Source: Candidatus Chloroploca asiatica | Lineage (GTDB): Bacteria > Chloroflexota > Chloroflexia > Chloroflexales > Chloroflexaceae | NCBI RefSeq assembly: GCF_002532075.1 | Contig: NZ_LYXE01000069.1 | Coordinates: forward strand, 1-64,000 | Length of the DNA stretch: 64,000 bases | Direction: 5' to 3' | In this document: piece after piece, positions 41,972-50,295 of the stretch | How the letters are laid out: each line of letters opens with the position of its first letter | How positions within the stretch are numbered: position 1 is the first letter of the stretch | The notes under the pieces: generated by a model | What the model was told of the DNA's origin: nothing | Database searches by the model: none | What the model saw: only the letters and a program-made list of their open reading frames with translations | Program-made: the position numbers and the translations under genes

Positions 41972-43015
41972 ATGCGCGCAACTCCAGTTGAACTTGGGTA
42001 CCGGATGCCGCCGGAATGGGCCCTCCATCAGGCGACATGGCTGTCGTGGCCGCACAATGAGGCCAGTTGGCCGGGCAAGCTTGAGGCAATTCTGCCGATC
42101 TACGCGCAGGCCGTGGCAATTTTGCTGCGCTCTGAGCCGGTGCATATCAATGTGAATGATGCGGCGATGGAAGCCCATGCGCGGGCGTTGCTCGCTGATG
42201 CCGGGGCAACGGGTGAGCTCTTTTTTCATCGGTTTCCGACCAATGATGCCTGGTGCCGTGACCACGGGGCGATCTTTGTGGTGCGTGATGAAGAGCCGCA
42301 GGTGGCCGCGATTGACTGGAACTATAATGCGTGGGGGGGCAAATATCCGCCGTTTGAGCTCGACAACGAGATTCCCCGTCAGATGGCGGCCTATCTCGAT
42401 ACGCCCTGCTTTGCGAATCCGATGGTGCTCGAAGGTGGCTCGATTGAGGTGGATGGCACCGGGTTGCTGCTGACAAGTGAGCAGTGTTTACTCAATCCGA
42501 ACCGCAATCCGACGCTGAGTCAGGCCGAGATCGAGACGCAACTGTGTGCGTACCTTGGGGTGCAACGCATCCTCTGGCTCGGTGAGGGCATTGTGGGCGA
42601 TGATACTGATGGGCACGTTGATGATATCGCCCGCTTTGTTGCCCCCGGCGTGGTGCTCGCAGCCGTGGAAGAAGATCCGTCTGATGAGAATTACCACGTG
42701 TTGCAAGAGAATCTCGCCCGCTTGCAGCATATGACTGACCTGGCCGGTCATCATTTGACCGTGTTGAAGCTGCCGATGCCCCCACCGGTGGTGTACGAAG
42801 GTCAACGCTTGCCCGCCAGTTATGCCAATTTTTATGTCGCGAACCAGGTGGTGCTGGTGCCATTCTTCAACCATGCCAATGATCAGCGAGCCCAGGCCAT
42901 CCTGCAACAGTGTTTCCCTGAGCGTGAGGTGGTAGGACTCGATTGTACCGAGTTGGTATGGGGCCTCGGGGCCTGGCATTGTCTGACCCAGCAGGTTCCT
43001 TCACCACCTCAGTGA
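41972..43015 (+). CDS. aguA: Agmatine deiminase
   Basis: A 347-residue member of the guanidino-group modifying superfamily that converts agmatine to N-carbamoylputrescine, the substrate of AguB just upstream. Motifs are MPPEWALHQATWLSWPHN, TNDAWCRDHGAIFV, NYNAWGGKYPPFELDN, EGGSIEVDG, GDDTDGHVDDIARF and the catalytic Cys in CTELVWGLGAWHCLTQQ. GTG 41963 is an alternative start. The pair gives a complete arginine decarboxylase-dependent putrescine branch except for the decarboxylase. Confidence 0.95.
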   Translation: MRATPVELGYRMPPEWALHQATWLSWPHNEASWPGKLEAILPIYAQAVAILLRSEPVHINVNDAAMEAHARALLADAGATGELFFHRFPTNDAWCRDHGAIFVVRDEEPQVAAIDWNYNAWGGKYPPFELDNEIPRQMAAYLDTPCFANPMVLEGGSIEVDGTGLLLTSEQCLLNPNRNPTLSQAEIETQLCAYLGVQRILWLGEGIVGDDTDGHVDDIARFVAPGVVLAAVEEDPSDENYHVLQENLARLQHMTDLAGHHLTVLKLPMPPPVVYEGQRLPASYANFYVANQVVLVPFFNHANDQRAQAILQQCFPEREVVGLDCTELVWGLGAWHCLTQQVPSPPQ

Positions 43016-43058
43016 CGCGTTTGGCGGTGTAAGACACCGCTGCTATTGAGACAGGCTC

Positions 43059-45182
43059 ATGCTGGCTTATTTACGGACGATGCCGGTGTTGTTGAGCCAG
43101 CCGGTGCGTCTCTTGCGTGGCTATCCTCTTGTCGCCCTGCGGTCTGATCTGCTTGCCGGGTTGACGGTTGGCCTCGTGTTGCTTCCTCAAGCGCTCGCGT
43201 TTGCGCTGCTTGCCGGTCTTCCTCCAACGATGGGGCTCTATACGGCCTTTGTTGCCTCGATGGTCGGGGCGCTCTGGGGTTCGTCGAGCCATCTCAATAG
43301 TGGCCCAACCAATACGGCTTCGATTCTGACCCTGTCGATTCTCGCCCCGCTCTTTCTGCCGGGTTCGCCCGAGTTTCTGCTGGCAGCCGGGTTGCTTGCC
43401 GTGCTTGCCGGGCTGATCAGGTTGCTGATGGGGCTTGCGCGCCTCGGGATTCTGGTTAACTTTGTTTCTGACTCGGTGGCAGTGGGTTTTACGGCGGGCG
43501 CTGGGCTGTTGATCATGGCCAATCAGATCGGCCCGATGTTACGTCTGTCGATCCCTGTAACAGAAGGCCCGCTTGGTGTGGTGATCGGGGCGCTGTCGCA
43601 GCTGGAGGCTGTTCATGTGCCGTCGCTTGTCCTTGGTGTGGCGACGATTGGCTTGATTATTTTCTGGCCGCGGGTCACACGTGTGGTGCCGGCGGTGCTG
43701 GTTGGCGTGACGGCGATCAGTTTGAGTGCCTGGGTGTTGCAACTTGAAGGGCAGGGCGTGCGTCTGCTCGGTACGCTGCCACAGGGTTTGCCGCCCTTTA
43801 CGTCGCTGCCTCTGTTCGATCTCAGTCTGATTGGCCAACTGGCGAATGGCGCTCTTGCCATTGCGCTGATTGGTCTGGTCGAGGCCGTTGCGATTGCGCG
43901 AGCGGTGGCGAGCCATTCGCGCCAGCGTCTTGATAGCAATCAGGAATTTGTTGGGCAGGGCATTGCCAATATTGCCGCTGGTTTTTTTGGTGGGCATCCC
44001 TGTTCGAGTTCGTTTAACCGTTCCGCGCTCAGCTATCAGTCTGGCGGGATGACGGCGCTTGGCAATGCGTTCAGTGGTGTGTTTGTGCTGGTCGCGGCGC
44101 TGGTCTTGAGCGATGTCATTGGCCAGATTCCGCTGGCTGTGCTCGCCGGAGCACTGGCAGTGACGGCCTGGAGCATGATCGATCTCCGTTCGATGAAACG
44201 GATCTGGCGTGGAGCGCCTGGCGATGCGGTGATTATGGTGATCACGTTTCTGGCGACGCTGGTACTCCCGCTGCAGTTTGCCATTTTGATCGGGGTATTG
44301 ATGTCGTTGGGCTACTATCTGTTGCGCACCAGTATGCCGCGGGTGGTCGCAGTGTTGCCTGACCTGACCTTCAGTCACTGGTCAGCTTTTCCCGAGCGTC
44401 CGCAGTGTCCACAACTGGCGGTGGTTGATGTGCTGGGCGATCTCTATTTTGGGGCTGTCAATCATATCGAAGAGGAACTCCTTCGCATCCTTGATGCGCC
44501 ACCGGGTCAACGGTTTTTGTTGTTGCGCATGCATAGCGTGCAACACTGTGATATCAGTGGTATTCGTATGCTCGAAAATGTGCGGCGAGTGGTGCGGGAT
44601 CGCGGGGGCGAGATCTATTTTGTGCGGGTGCGCGATCCGGTGCTTGAACGCATGCGTTTGACCGGGTTTTATGATCAGGTTGGAGCGGCGCGCTTTCTTG
44701 ATGAAGATCTGGCGATTGAGACGATCTTCTATCGAATTCTTGATCCGGCTGTTTGTATCTATGAGTGCGAGTGGCGCGCTTTTCGTGAGTGTCACACGCT
44801 CCCCAAACGTACCCTGCCGGGTGGTGCCCCTCCCATTCCGTTGTTGCCGCTTGGCAGTACGACGGCTCCAAAGGTTGCAGCCCATGAACTCTGGAAGATG
44901 ATGCACAATGAGGTGCCCCCTCTGGTGGTTGATGTCCGTGAACCACGTGAGTTTCGGTTGGGCCATATCCCGGGGGCAATTTCGATTCCGCTGAGTGACC
45001 TGCTCATCAAGCCATCGGATCTACCGCGCGAAGCCCCGCTTATCCTGGTTTGTCGCAGTGGCCGTCGGAGTGAACGGGCGTCTCTGGCTTTGACTGAGCA
45101 AGGGTATGCGAATGTACGCATTCTTGGGGGGGGGCTCTTGACCTGGGAAGGCCAGAATCTGTTGATGGCAGTTGAGACGTAG
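43059..45182 (+). CDS. SulP-family anion transporter with STAS and C-terminal rhodanese domain
   Basis: 707 residues. About 11-14 helices of the SLC26/SulP fold (LLPQALAFALLAGLPPTMGLYTAF; HLNSGPTNTASILTL) reach to about 435; a STAS domain (FLLLRMHSVQHCDISGIRMLE) spans about 445-555; a rhodanese domain is at about 605-705, with the active-site Cys in LILVCRSGRRSERA. Some SulP proteins carry a rhodanese-like end. It probably imports sulfate or another anion, or bicarbonate; the sulfurtransferase end favours a sulfur oxyanion. It starts 43 bp after aguA. Confidence 0.87.
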   Translation: MLAYLRTMPVLLSQPVRLLRGYPLVALRSDLLAGLTVGLVLLPQALAFALLAGLPPTMGLYTAFVASMVGALWGSSSHLNSGPTNTASILTLSILAPLFLPGSPEFLLAAGLLAVLAGLIRLLMGLARLGILVNFVSDSVAVGFTAGAGLLIMANQIGPMLRLSIPVTEGPLGVVIGALSQLEAVHVPSLVLGVATIGLIIFWPRVTRVVPAVLVGVTAISLSAWVLQLEGQGVRLLGTLPQGLPPFTSLPLFDLSLIGQLANGALAIALIGLVEAVAIARAVASHSRQRLDSNQEFVGQGIANIAAGFFGGHPCSSSFNRSALSYQSGGMTALGNAFSGVFVLVAALVLSDVIGQIPLAVLAGALAVTAWSMIDLRSMKRIWRGAPGDAVIMVITFLATLVLPLQFAILIGVLMSLGYYLLRTSMPRVVAVLPDLTFSHWSAFPERPQCPQLAVVDVLGDLYFGAVNHIEEELLRILDAPPGQRFLLLRMHSVQHCDISGIRMLENVRRVVRDRGGEIYFVRVRDPVLERMRLTGFYDQVGAARFLDEDLAIETIFYRILDPAVCIYECEWRAFRECHTLPKRTLPGGAPPIPLLPLGSTTAPKVAAHELWKMMHNEVPPLVVDVREPREFRLGHIPGAISIPLSDLLIKPSDLPREAPLILVCRSGRRSERASLALTEQGYANVRILGGGLLTWEGQNLLMAVET

Positions 45183-45204
45183 GGTTAGAGGGAGAGGAGC
45201 ATCG

Positions 45205-46185
45205 ATGAGCGAGCCACAACTTCATCGCAATACGGGGCTCGATCTCGTGCGAGCCACCGAGGCGGCGGCGATGGCCGCAGCACGCTGGATGGGCCTTGGA
45301 TACCGCCAGGAAGCTGAACTCGCGGCGAGTCAGGCGATGAGTGATGCGCTGGCGGCGATTGATCTCGATGGGCGGATTGTGATCTGTGAAGGTGGACGGC
45401 TGCGGCTGCGGAGTGCCTTGCCGGGCGGTGAACGGGTTGGCAGTGGGCGCGGCGCGCCTGTTGATGTCGTGGTTGATGCGATTGATGGACGCCGTCTGCT
45501 GGCGCGAGGGCGACCGGGCGCGGTTGCCGTCGCGGCCGTCGCACCGCAAGGCACGATGTGGGCCGCCAGTGCTGCAGTCTATATGGAAAAGATTGTCGTC
45601 AATCGGGTCGTTGCCCCGGCCTTGGTGCCCGAGTGCATCACGGCTCCGGCGGCCTGGACGATTGGCTTGATTGCCCGGGCCAAAGGCAAAGCGATCCGTG
45701 ATCTGGTGATCTTTGTGCTGGAGCGGCCTCGTCATGCTGACCTGATTACCGAGATTCGGGCGGCTGGGGCGCGGGTGATGCTTGCCGATGATGGTGATAT
45801 TTCGGGGGCTGTGCTTGCGAGTTTGCCTGATGGTCCGGTTGATGCCTTGATGGGGTCGGGGGGCGCGGCCGAAGGCGTGATGGCCGCATGTGCGGTCAAG
45901 GCCCTTGGCGGCGGGATGCTGGCGCGCCTCGCCCCGCAGAGCGTCGACGAGCGCATGGCCGTCGTTGAGGCTGGTCTCGATCTACGTCGTACAATGATGT
46001 GTGACGATCTGGTGCGTAGCAATCAGATCTTTTTTGTGGCGACGGGCATTACTGATGGCCTTTTGTTGGACGGGGTACATTTTGATGGCCCACGGGCGAC
46101 GACCAATTCGCTGATCTTGCGGAGTGAAACCCGCACGCGACGCATGATTGTGGCCGAGCATCTGGTCGAACCAGAACGGCCTTGA
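45205..46185 (+). CDS. GlpX-like (class II fructose-1,6-bisphosphatase family), divergent
   Basis: 326 residues. The start NTGLDLVRATEAAAMAAARWMG, the AVAAVAPQGTMW region and MGSGGAAEGVMA are clear GlpX features. Key sites differ: the GEGEMDEAPML metal/phosphate loop is CEGGRLRLRSAL (E62 kept, acidic cluster lost); DPIDGT is DAIDGRR (Asp91 and Asp94 kept, Thr replaced by R96); the Asp equivalent to E. coli D33 is Glu. Catalysis may be changed or lost. GGAGAGGAG precedes ATG 45205. It may be a regulatory paralogue of the true FBPase. Confidence 0.82.
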   Translation: MSEPQLHRNTGLDLVRATEAAAMAAARWMGLGYRQEAELAASQAMSDALAAIDLDGRIVICEGGRLRLRSALPGGERVGSGRGAPVDVVVDAIDGRRLLARGRPGAVAVAAVAPQGTMWAASAAVYMEKIVVNRVVAPALVPECITAPAAWTIGLIARAKGKAIRDLVIFVLERPRHADLITEIRAAGARVMLADDGDISGAVLASLPDGPVDALMGSGGAAEGVMAACAVKALGGGMLARLAPQSVDERMAVVEAGLDLRRTMMCDDLVRSNQIFFVATGITDGLLLDGVHFDGPRATTNSLILRSETRTRRMIVAEHLVEPERP

Positions 46186-46211
46186 CAGGTAGCGCAGTTT
46201 CAGCCTAGACT
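46182..46211 (+). promoter_or_regulatory. Promoter of the MetF-like gene
   Basis: TTGACA (46182-46187) overlaps the end of the GlpX-like gene; TAGACT (46206-46211) follows after 18 bp. The transcript would start just before the 46-bp palindrome at 46222-46267. Confidence 0.6.
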
Positions 46212-46221
46212 AGATTCATAC

Positions 46222-46267
46222 CTGACCGAGCCAACCGCCCGTCATGACGGGCGGTTGGCTCGGTCAG
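46222..46267. terminator. 46-bp perfect palindrome
   Basis: Each half is 23 bp with no mismatch, centred between 46244 and 46245; the centre is GTCATGAC. It lies between a promoter (46182-46211) and the MetF-like gene, so besides ending the glpX-like transcript it may form a hairpin in the leader of the next mRNA and act as an attenuator. Confidence 0.7.
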
Positions 46268-46324
46268 CAAATGTGGTTGGGGCCGCAGGCTCCGTTGCGC
46301 CTTGCCGTAGGGATGGATGTGTTT

Positions 46325-47272
46325 ATGTCACTTGAAACAACGATGGCTGATCCGCAGCGTTTTGCGCTGCTCTATGGGACGACCCCGCCGCGTGCGGATG
46401 CCCCGGCTGATCGGGTCCTCGGGGCGGCGGCGCGGCTCGCCGAGCGCGTTGCGGATCTGCCGCTCGACGGCCTGGTTGTCTATGATGTCCAGGACGAATC
46501 AGCGCGGACGAGTGAGCCGCGCCCGTTCCCTTTTCTCCCAACGATTGACTCACCGCCGTATGCCACCCTGTTGCGCCAGTTGACGCACAAGCCGGTCGTA
46601 ACCTACAAATGCATTGCCACCGAAAACGAGCAGAGTTGGCCCGAATGGCTTGACCGGGCGGCTGAGCAGCATAAGGTTCGCTATCTGTCGCTGGTTGGCC
46701 TGTCGAGTGCCAAAGCTGCGCAGAGTAGCATTGCGCTGTCGCGGGCGACCGAGCTTGCCGCGGCCCATCCTGCTGGCTTTGTGCTTGGTGGGGTGGCGAT
46801 TGCCGAGCGTCACGGGGCTGAACGGAGCGAGAGTCTCCGCCTGATTCAAAAGGCGCAGCGAGGGATCCGCTACTTTATCTCGCAGGCCGTCTATGATGCC
46901 GAGCCGACGATCCGGCTGCTTGGCGATTATGTTCGTGACTGTGCTGCACGCAATGCGCAGCCACAACGCATGCTGCTCGACTTTGTCCCGGTCGGTCGTC
47001 CACAGACCATGAATTTTATGCGTTGGCTGGGTATTGCTATTCCCGATACCACGGCAGCGGCAATTTTAGATGATCCAGCCCCGCTGAGTCGCTCGATTGC
47101 GGTGTGTCGGGATCTGCTGCGGCGCATCCTTGACCAGCCCTACCTTAACCAGATCCCGCTGGGTATTGTGGTCGAGAGTGTCTCGATTAACAAAGCTGAA
47201 ATTGGGGCGACGATTGAGTTGATACACACGTTGCGTGATGTTGCGCACGAATATGGCTTACCTGTCTCATAA
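46325..47272 (+). CDS. Methylenetetrahydrofolate reductase-like protein
   Basis: A 315-residue protein that looks like the FAD-linked (beta/alpha)8 MetF superfamily: LPLDGLVVYDVQDESARTSE near the N-terminus, FVLGGVAIAERHG and RYFISQAVYDAEPTIRLLGDYV, which match the VTQ-F-D.. region of MTHFR. It is divergent from classical MetF. ATG 46325 is chosen because of GGATGG 8 nt upstream; ATG 46313 and 46343 are possible. It lies 4 bp before an F420-type gene. The cofactor and donor are uncertain. Confidence 0.7.
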   Translation: MSLETTMADPQRFALLYGTTPPRADAPADRVLGAAARLAERVADLPLDGLVVYDVQDESARTSEPRPFPFLPTIDSPPYATLLRQLTHKPVVTYKCIATENEQSWPEWLDRAAEQHKVRYLSLVGLSSAKAAQSSIALSRATELAAAHPAGFVLGGVAIAERHGAERSESLRLIQKAQRGIRYFISQAVYDAEPTIRLLGDYVRDCAARNAQPQRMLLDFVPVGRPQTMNFMRWLGIAIPDTTAAAILDDPAPLSRSIAVCRDLLRRILDQPYLNQIPLGIVVESVSINKAEIGATIELIHTLRDVAHEYGLPVS

Positions 47273-47276
47273 AAAT

Positions 47277-47756
47277 ATGCAAAATTATCCACTAACACGC
47301 ATGCGCGAATGCGCAGTCAACTTTTTCGGCTCACCCATCGGGGTTGAGGTTATTCGCAATGTGATCCAGCCGCTTGACCATTTTTTTTATCAAGCCAGTG
47401 GCGGCCAGATCCTCTTTCTTAATTTTTTCGTGCCGACGCTCATGTTAACGAGCACGGGAGCACGCAGTGGTGAGTCGCGCACTGTGCCGCTGGTCTATCT
47501 GCGTGACGGCGAACGGATTGTGCTGATCGCTTCGAACTACGGCTCAACGAAACATCCGGCCTGGTACCATAATCTCAAGGCGAACCCCGCGTGTCAGGTC
47601 CATATTGCCGGACGCACCACAACCTATCGGGCGCGTCAGGCCGAAGGCGAAGAGCGCGACCACCTCTGGAAGCGCGCAGTGGCCCTCTATGCTGGCTATG
47701 CGTCGTATCAGAACAATACTGATGGACGTATTATTCCAATTATGGTGCTTGAATAA
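47277..47756 (+). CDS. Deazaflavin (F420)-dependent nitroreductase family protein
   Basis: A 159-residue split beta-barrel protein of the DDN/FGD-like family: LMLTSTGARSGESRTVPLVYLRDGERIVLIASNYGSTKHPAWYHNLKANP-type signature (from about 56), where the S-T-K-H-P-W run binds the F420 phosphates and the tail GYASYQNNTDGRIIPIMVLE is typical. It would use F420H2, or in some relatives heme or fatty acids, for reduction. It has no clear ribosome site; ATG 47277 is 5 bp after the MetF-like stop, suggesting coupled translation. Confidence 0.85.
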   Translation: MQNYPLTRMRECAVNFFGSPIGVEVIRNVIQPLDHFFYQASGGQILFLNFFVPTLMLTSTGARSGESRTVPLVYLRDGERIVLIASNYGSTKHPAWYHNLKANPACQVHIAGRTTTYRARQAEGEERDHLWKRAVALYAGYASYQNNTDGRIIPIMVLE

Positions 47757-47791
47757 GGATCGGCTGAGCGCCACGCCTCCAAACTTTAGTG

Positions 47792-47836
47792 GTTACACTG
47801 AGAAGCGCCCGCTATACGGGCGTTTCTCAGTGTAAC
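47792..47836. terminator. 20-bp stem-loop terminator
   Basis: The arms 47792-47811 and 47817-47836 pair with one G.T change around a CTATA loop. It ends the MetF-like/F420 unit and lies 29 bp before MITE copy 3. Confidence 0.75.
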
Positions 47837-47865
47837 TAGGGCAAGCTGACTCAGCCTCCATAGTA

Positions 47866-48040
47866 GGGCGATTGCATCATACGAAATCGGATACAACGGG
47901 ACACCCGCAAGGGGTGCCCGTACCGGGGCGGGGCCCGAATCCGGTGTAGGGGCACCCCTTGCGGGTGCCCTTGCGGGCACCCCTTGCGGGTGCCCTTGCG
48001 GGTGCCCTTGCGGGTGCCCTTGCGGAAGATGCAATCGCCC
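47866..48040. mobile_element. MITE-like element, copy 3 (complete, 175 bp, inverted relative to copies 1-2)
   Basis: The terminal repeats GGGCGATTGCATC (47866-47878) and GATGCAATCGCCC (48028-48040) are perfect, and TA flanks both sides (47864-47865, 48041-48042). The left end carries the CATACGAAATCGGATACAAC sequence, which is the reverse complement of the right end of copies 1 and 2. The interior has four TGCCCTTGCGGG-type units. The element abuts the 3' end of the minus-strand ABC gene and supplies the G of its TAG stop. Confidence 0.78.
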
Positions 48041-50295
48041 TAGCCCCCATAGAGCATCAGCACCACCCGTGGCGTGATCAGCCCTTCGACGAGCGCTCCA
48101 AGTGCAATCAGCGGCACGAGCACGAGCATCCAGACTTTGGCGAAATTCGCCAGGGCCCAGAGCAGATTGTCGGCGGGGCTAAACCCGGGCGGTGGCGAAA
48201 GCAAAGCCGCGCCGATCCGCAGGCCCAGCGCTGCGCTCAGGATAAACGTCGGCAATTCGATGATTCCGTGGGGCACCACATACGCTAGCAGAAACTGCAA
48301 CGGGCTATCATTGCCGAGTGCCAGCCAGTTGCCGCCCTCGCGGGCCAGTTGACCGGCAAAAAAGCCGATCTGACCAAAGGCCACGCCTGGCACCATCAGG
48401 GCAAAGATACCGAAACTGATCACCGAAAAGATATTCGAGAGCACCGAGACGCGCAGGTTGTTGGCAAAGACAAACGCCGCCAATGCGAACGAGGGAGGCG
48501 GAGGATTGCCAAGTTGGTTTTGGATATTAACATTGAGGATGGAGGGAGCAAAGTTAAGCCCCAGCCAGGTTCCGCCGATGGAGACAAGGAGCACGGCCAG
48601 GATGGGCAAGCGCAGCTCGCGCAAGAGGGCCGGAAATTCGTACCGATAAAACCGGCGTGGTGAAAAGGCCAACCCGTGATACGCTGTTACGGGAACCCCA
48701 GCAGGCTGGTGCTCGCGGAAGAAGCTGCGCAAGGTCGCCGCAATGTGGCTTGGATTGAGGTCATCATGTTCACGCGAGAGAATCTCCTCGCGGTTAAAAC
48801 CGGCCATGCCACTGCGAATAAAGGCGAGTGCAACCACAAAGAGACCGGCGAGCACATACCAGAGCACATCGTAGCGTTGGGCAATGAAGAGCAGGACTTG
48901 AAGCTGGATCACCACGGCGGTGGGCACCAGGACAGCCGAAGCGAGGAGCGTGGCGGCCCGAATGCTGCTCGTATTGGTCGAAATCACCACGGCCCCGGCA
49001 ACCATCAGCAGGTTCACCACACTGATCATCAGGATCAGCAGGGGCAGTGTCTCGGGCTGCATCCCCACCAGATAGAGCCGTGGAAAGACAAGGCGGATGG
49101 CCGCGAGAAAGGTGAACATGGCGGTCAGACTGCCAACGAGGGGCACGATCAGGGCGGCGATCAACTTGCCCAGGTAGAGTTCGCGATCCGAGACGGGCAT
49201 TGCCAGGAGCGACTCGAGACTGTTGCGTTCGCGTTCGCCGACAAAGGACTCGATGGCCGTAATGAGGGCAAAACTGGCGGGAACAAACCCGACGAGCAGG
49301 CCAACAAAAGGAACCAGGCGAGCGATATTTCCTTCGCCCTCAACAAAATCGAGCGCCAGATTCACCCCGGCGAGCAACCCCAGGGGCAACCCAAAGATCA
49401 AGGTGAAGAGCGGAATAAGCACGCGCCAGTCGGTGATAACTTCGTTCAGTTCACGGCGGGCAATGAGCCAGACTGCCGATTGGGACCACCTGGCTTGATG
49501 CACCTTGCGAGGTGATCGGCGTTCTTTCCACCAGGCTGGCAGCGGTAAACTCCAGTTGATCTGGCCCTGGAGATGCTCACGTGAGAGGAGTTCTTCGCGG
49601 CTGAAGGTACGCATACCGATGCGGATCAACAGTGCGCTAAGGACAACCAGGGCGGCAGCAACCAGCCACAACTCAGTCCACCGACCGTTGATGATCAGAA
49701 AGGCAGCAATCTGCATAATCCCCACCATTGGGATGAGGATAAAACTCGACATCAAGTTGGCCGCTCGCACGGTCGTGATGTGTGACGAAATCACGACGGC
49801 ACCGGTCACCATCACCACGGCCATACACGTAACCAGGAGCAACAGCAAGACCAAGCGCGACAGATCCATCGACCCAAAATAGAGATCGGGGCGAAAGCCA
49901 AGCAAGAGGCCAACAAAGATCAGCATCGCGATCAAACTCGAAAGCAGCGGCGTCAAGAGTGACGAACCGAGCTTGCCCAGATAGAGTTCATTATCTGAGA
50001 GGGGCATCGCAAGCAGCGACTCGAGCGTATTGCGTTCACGTTCGCCGACAAAGGACTCGAGGGCCGTAATCAACGAAAAGCTCGCAGGGACAAATCCGAC
50101 CAGTAGGGCCGCAAACGGCACGAGGCGTTCAGCGAGATCGGGATCATCAACAAAACGGATCACCTGCGATGAGGCTGCGACGAGCAATTGGGGCAAAATC
50201 AGGGTCAAGAGCAGCATCGGTAAAACGACGCGCCAATCGCCCAGGGTTTCGCGCACTTCACGTCGCGTAATAGCGAGCATATGGTTGGTCTTCAT
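48040..50295 (-). CDS. ABC-2 exporter permease, duplicated, fused to a SpoIIM domain
   Basis: 751 residues in three parts. Two homologous NatB/ABC-2 permease units (about 1-255 and 275-525) each carry PFAALLVGFVPASFSLITA then ESFVGERERNTLESLLAMP (second copy ESFVGERERNSLESLLAMP). The C-terminal part from about 560 is a SpoIIM-type (DUF95) helical domain: NLRVSVLSNIFSVISFGIFA, YVVPHGIIELPTFILSAALGLRIG. ATG 50295 overlaps the ATPase stop by ATGA. The TAG stop is formed at the junction with the MITE; the substrate of the exporter is unknown, though NatAB relatives export Na+ or peptides. Confidence 0.85.
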   Translation of the reverse strand: MKTNHMLAITRREVRETLGDWRVVLPMLLLTLILPQLLVAASSQVIRFVDDPDLAERLVPFAALLVGFVPASFSLITALESFVGERERNTLESLLAMPLSDNELYLGKLGSSLLTPLLSSLIAMLIFVGLLLGFRPDLYFGSMDLSRLVLLLLLVTCMAVVMVTGAVVISSHITTVRAANLMSSFILIPMVGIMQIAAFLIINGRWTELWLVAAALVVLSALLIRIGMRTFSREELLSREHLQGQINWSLPLPAWWKERRSPRKVHQARWSQSAVWLIARRELNEVITDWRVLIPLFTLIFGLPLGLLAGVNLALDFVEGEGNIARLVPFVGLLVGFVPASFALITAIESFVGERERNSLESLLAMPVSDRELYLGKLIAALIVPLVGSLTAMFTFLAAIRLVFPRLYLVGMQPETLPLLILMISVVNLLMVAGAVVISTNTSSIRAATLLASAVLVPTAVVIQLQVLLFIAQRYDVLWYVLAGLFVVALAFIRSGMAGFNREEILSREHDDLNPSHIAATLRSFFREHQPAGVPVTAYHGLAFSPRRFYRYEFPALLRELRLPILAVLLVSIGGTWLGLNFAPSILNVNIQNQLGNPPPPSFALAAFVFANNLRVSVLSNIFSVISFGIFALMVPGVAFGQIGFFAGQLAREGGNWLALGNDSPLQFLLAYVVPHGIIELPTFILSAALGLRIGAALLSPPPGFSPADNLLWALANFAKVWMLVLVPLIALGALVEGLITPRVVLMLYGG

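Noticed and set aside
43539-44378. 279-residue minus-strand frame opposite the SulP gene
   Set aside because: Arg/His/Gln-rich antisense shadow with no ribosome site, inside a clear transporter gene.
47284-47292. DnaA box TTATCCAC and a replication origin near rpmH/parB
   Set aside because: A single isolated match, no cluster, no AT-rich unwinding element, and no dnaA or gidA gene in the window.
48349-49515. Several plus-strand frames opposite the ABC-2 permease
   Set aside because: They are antisense to two conserved permease domains and consist of low-complexity charged sequence.
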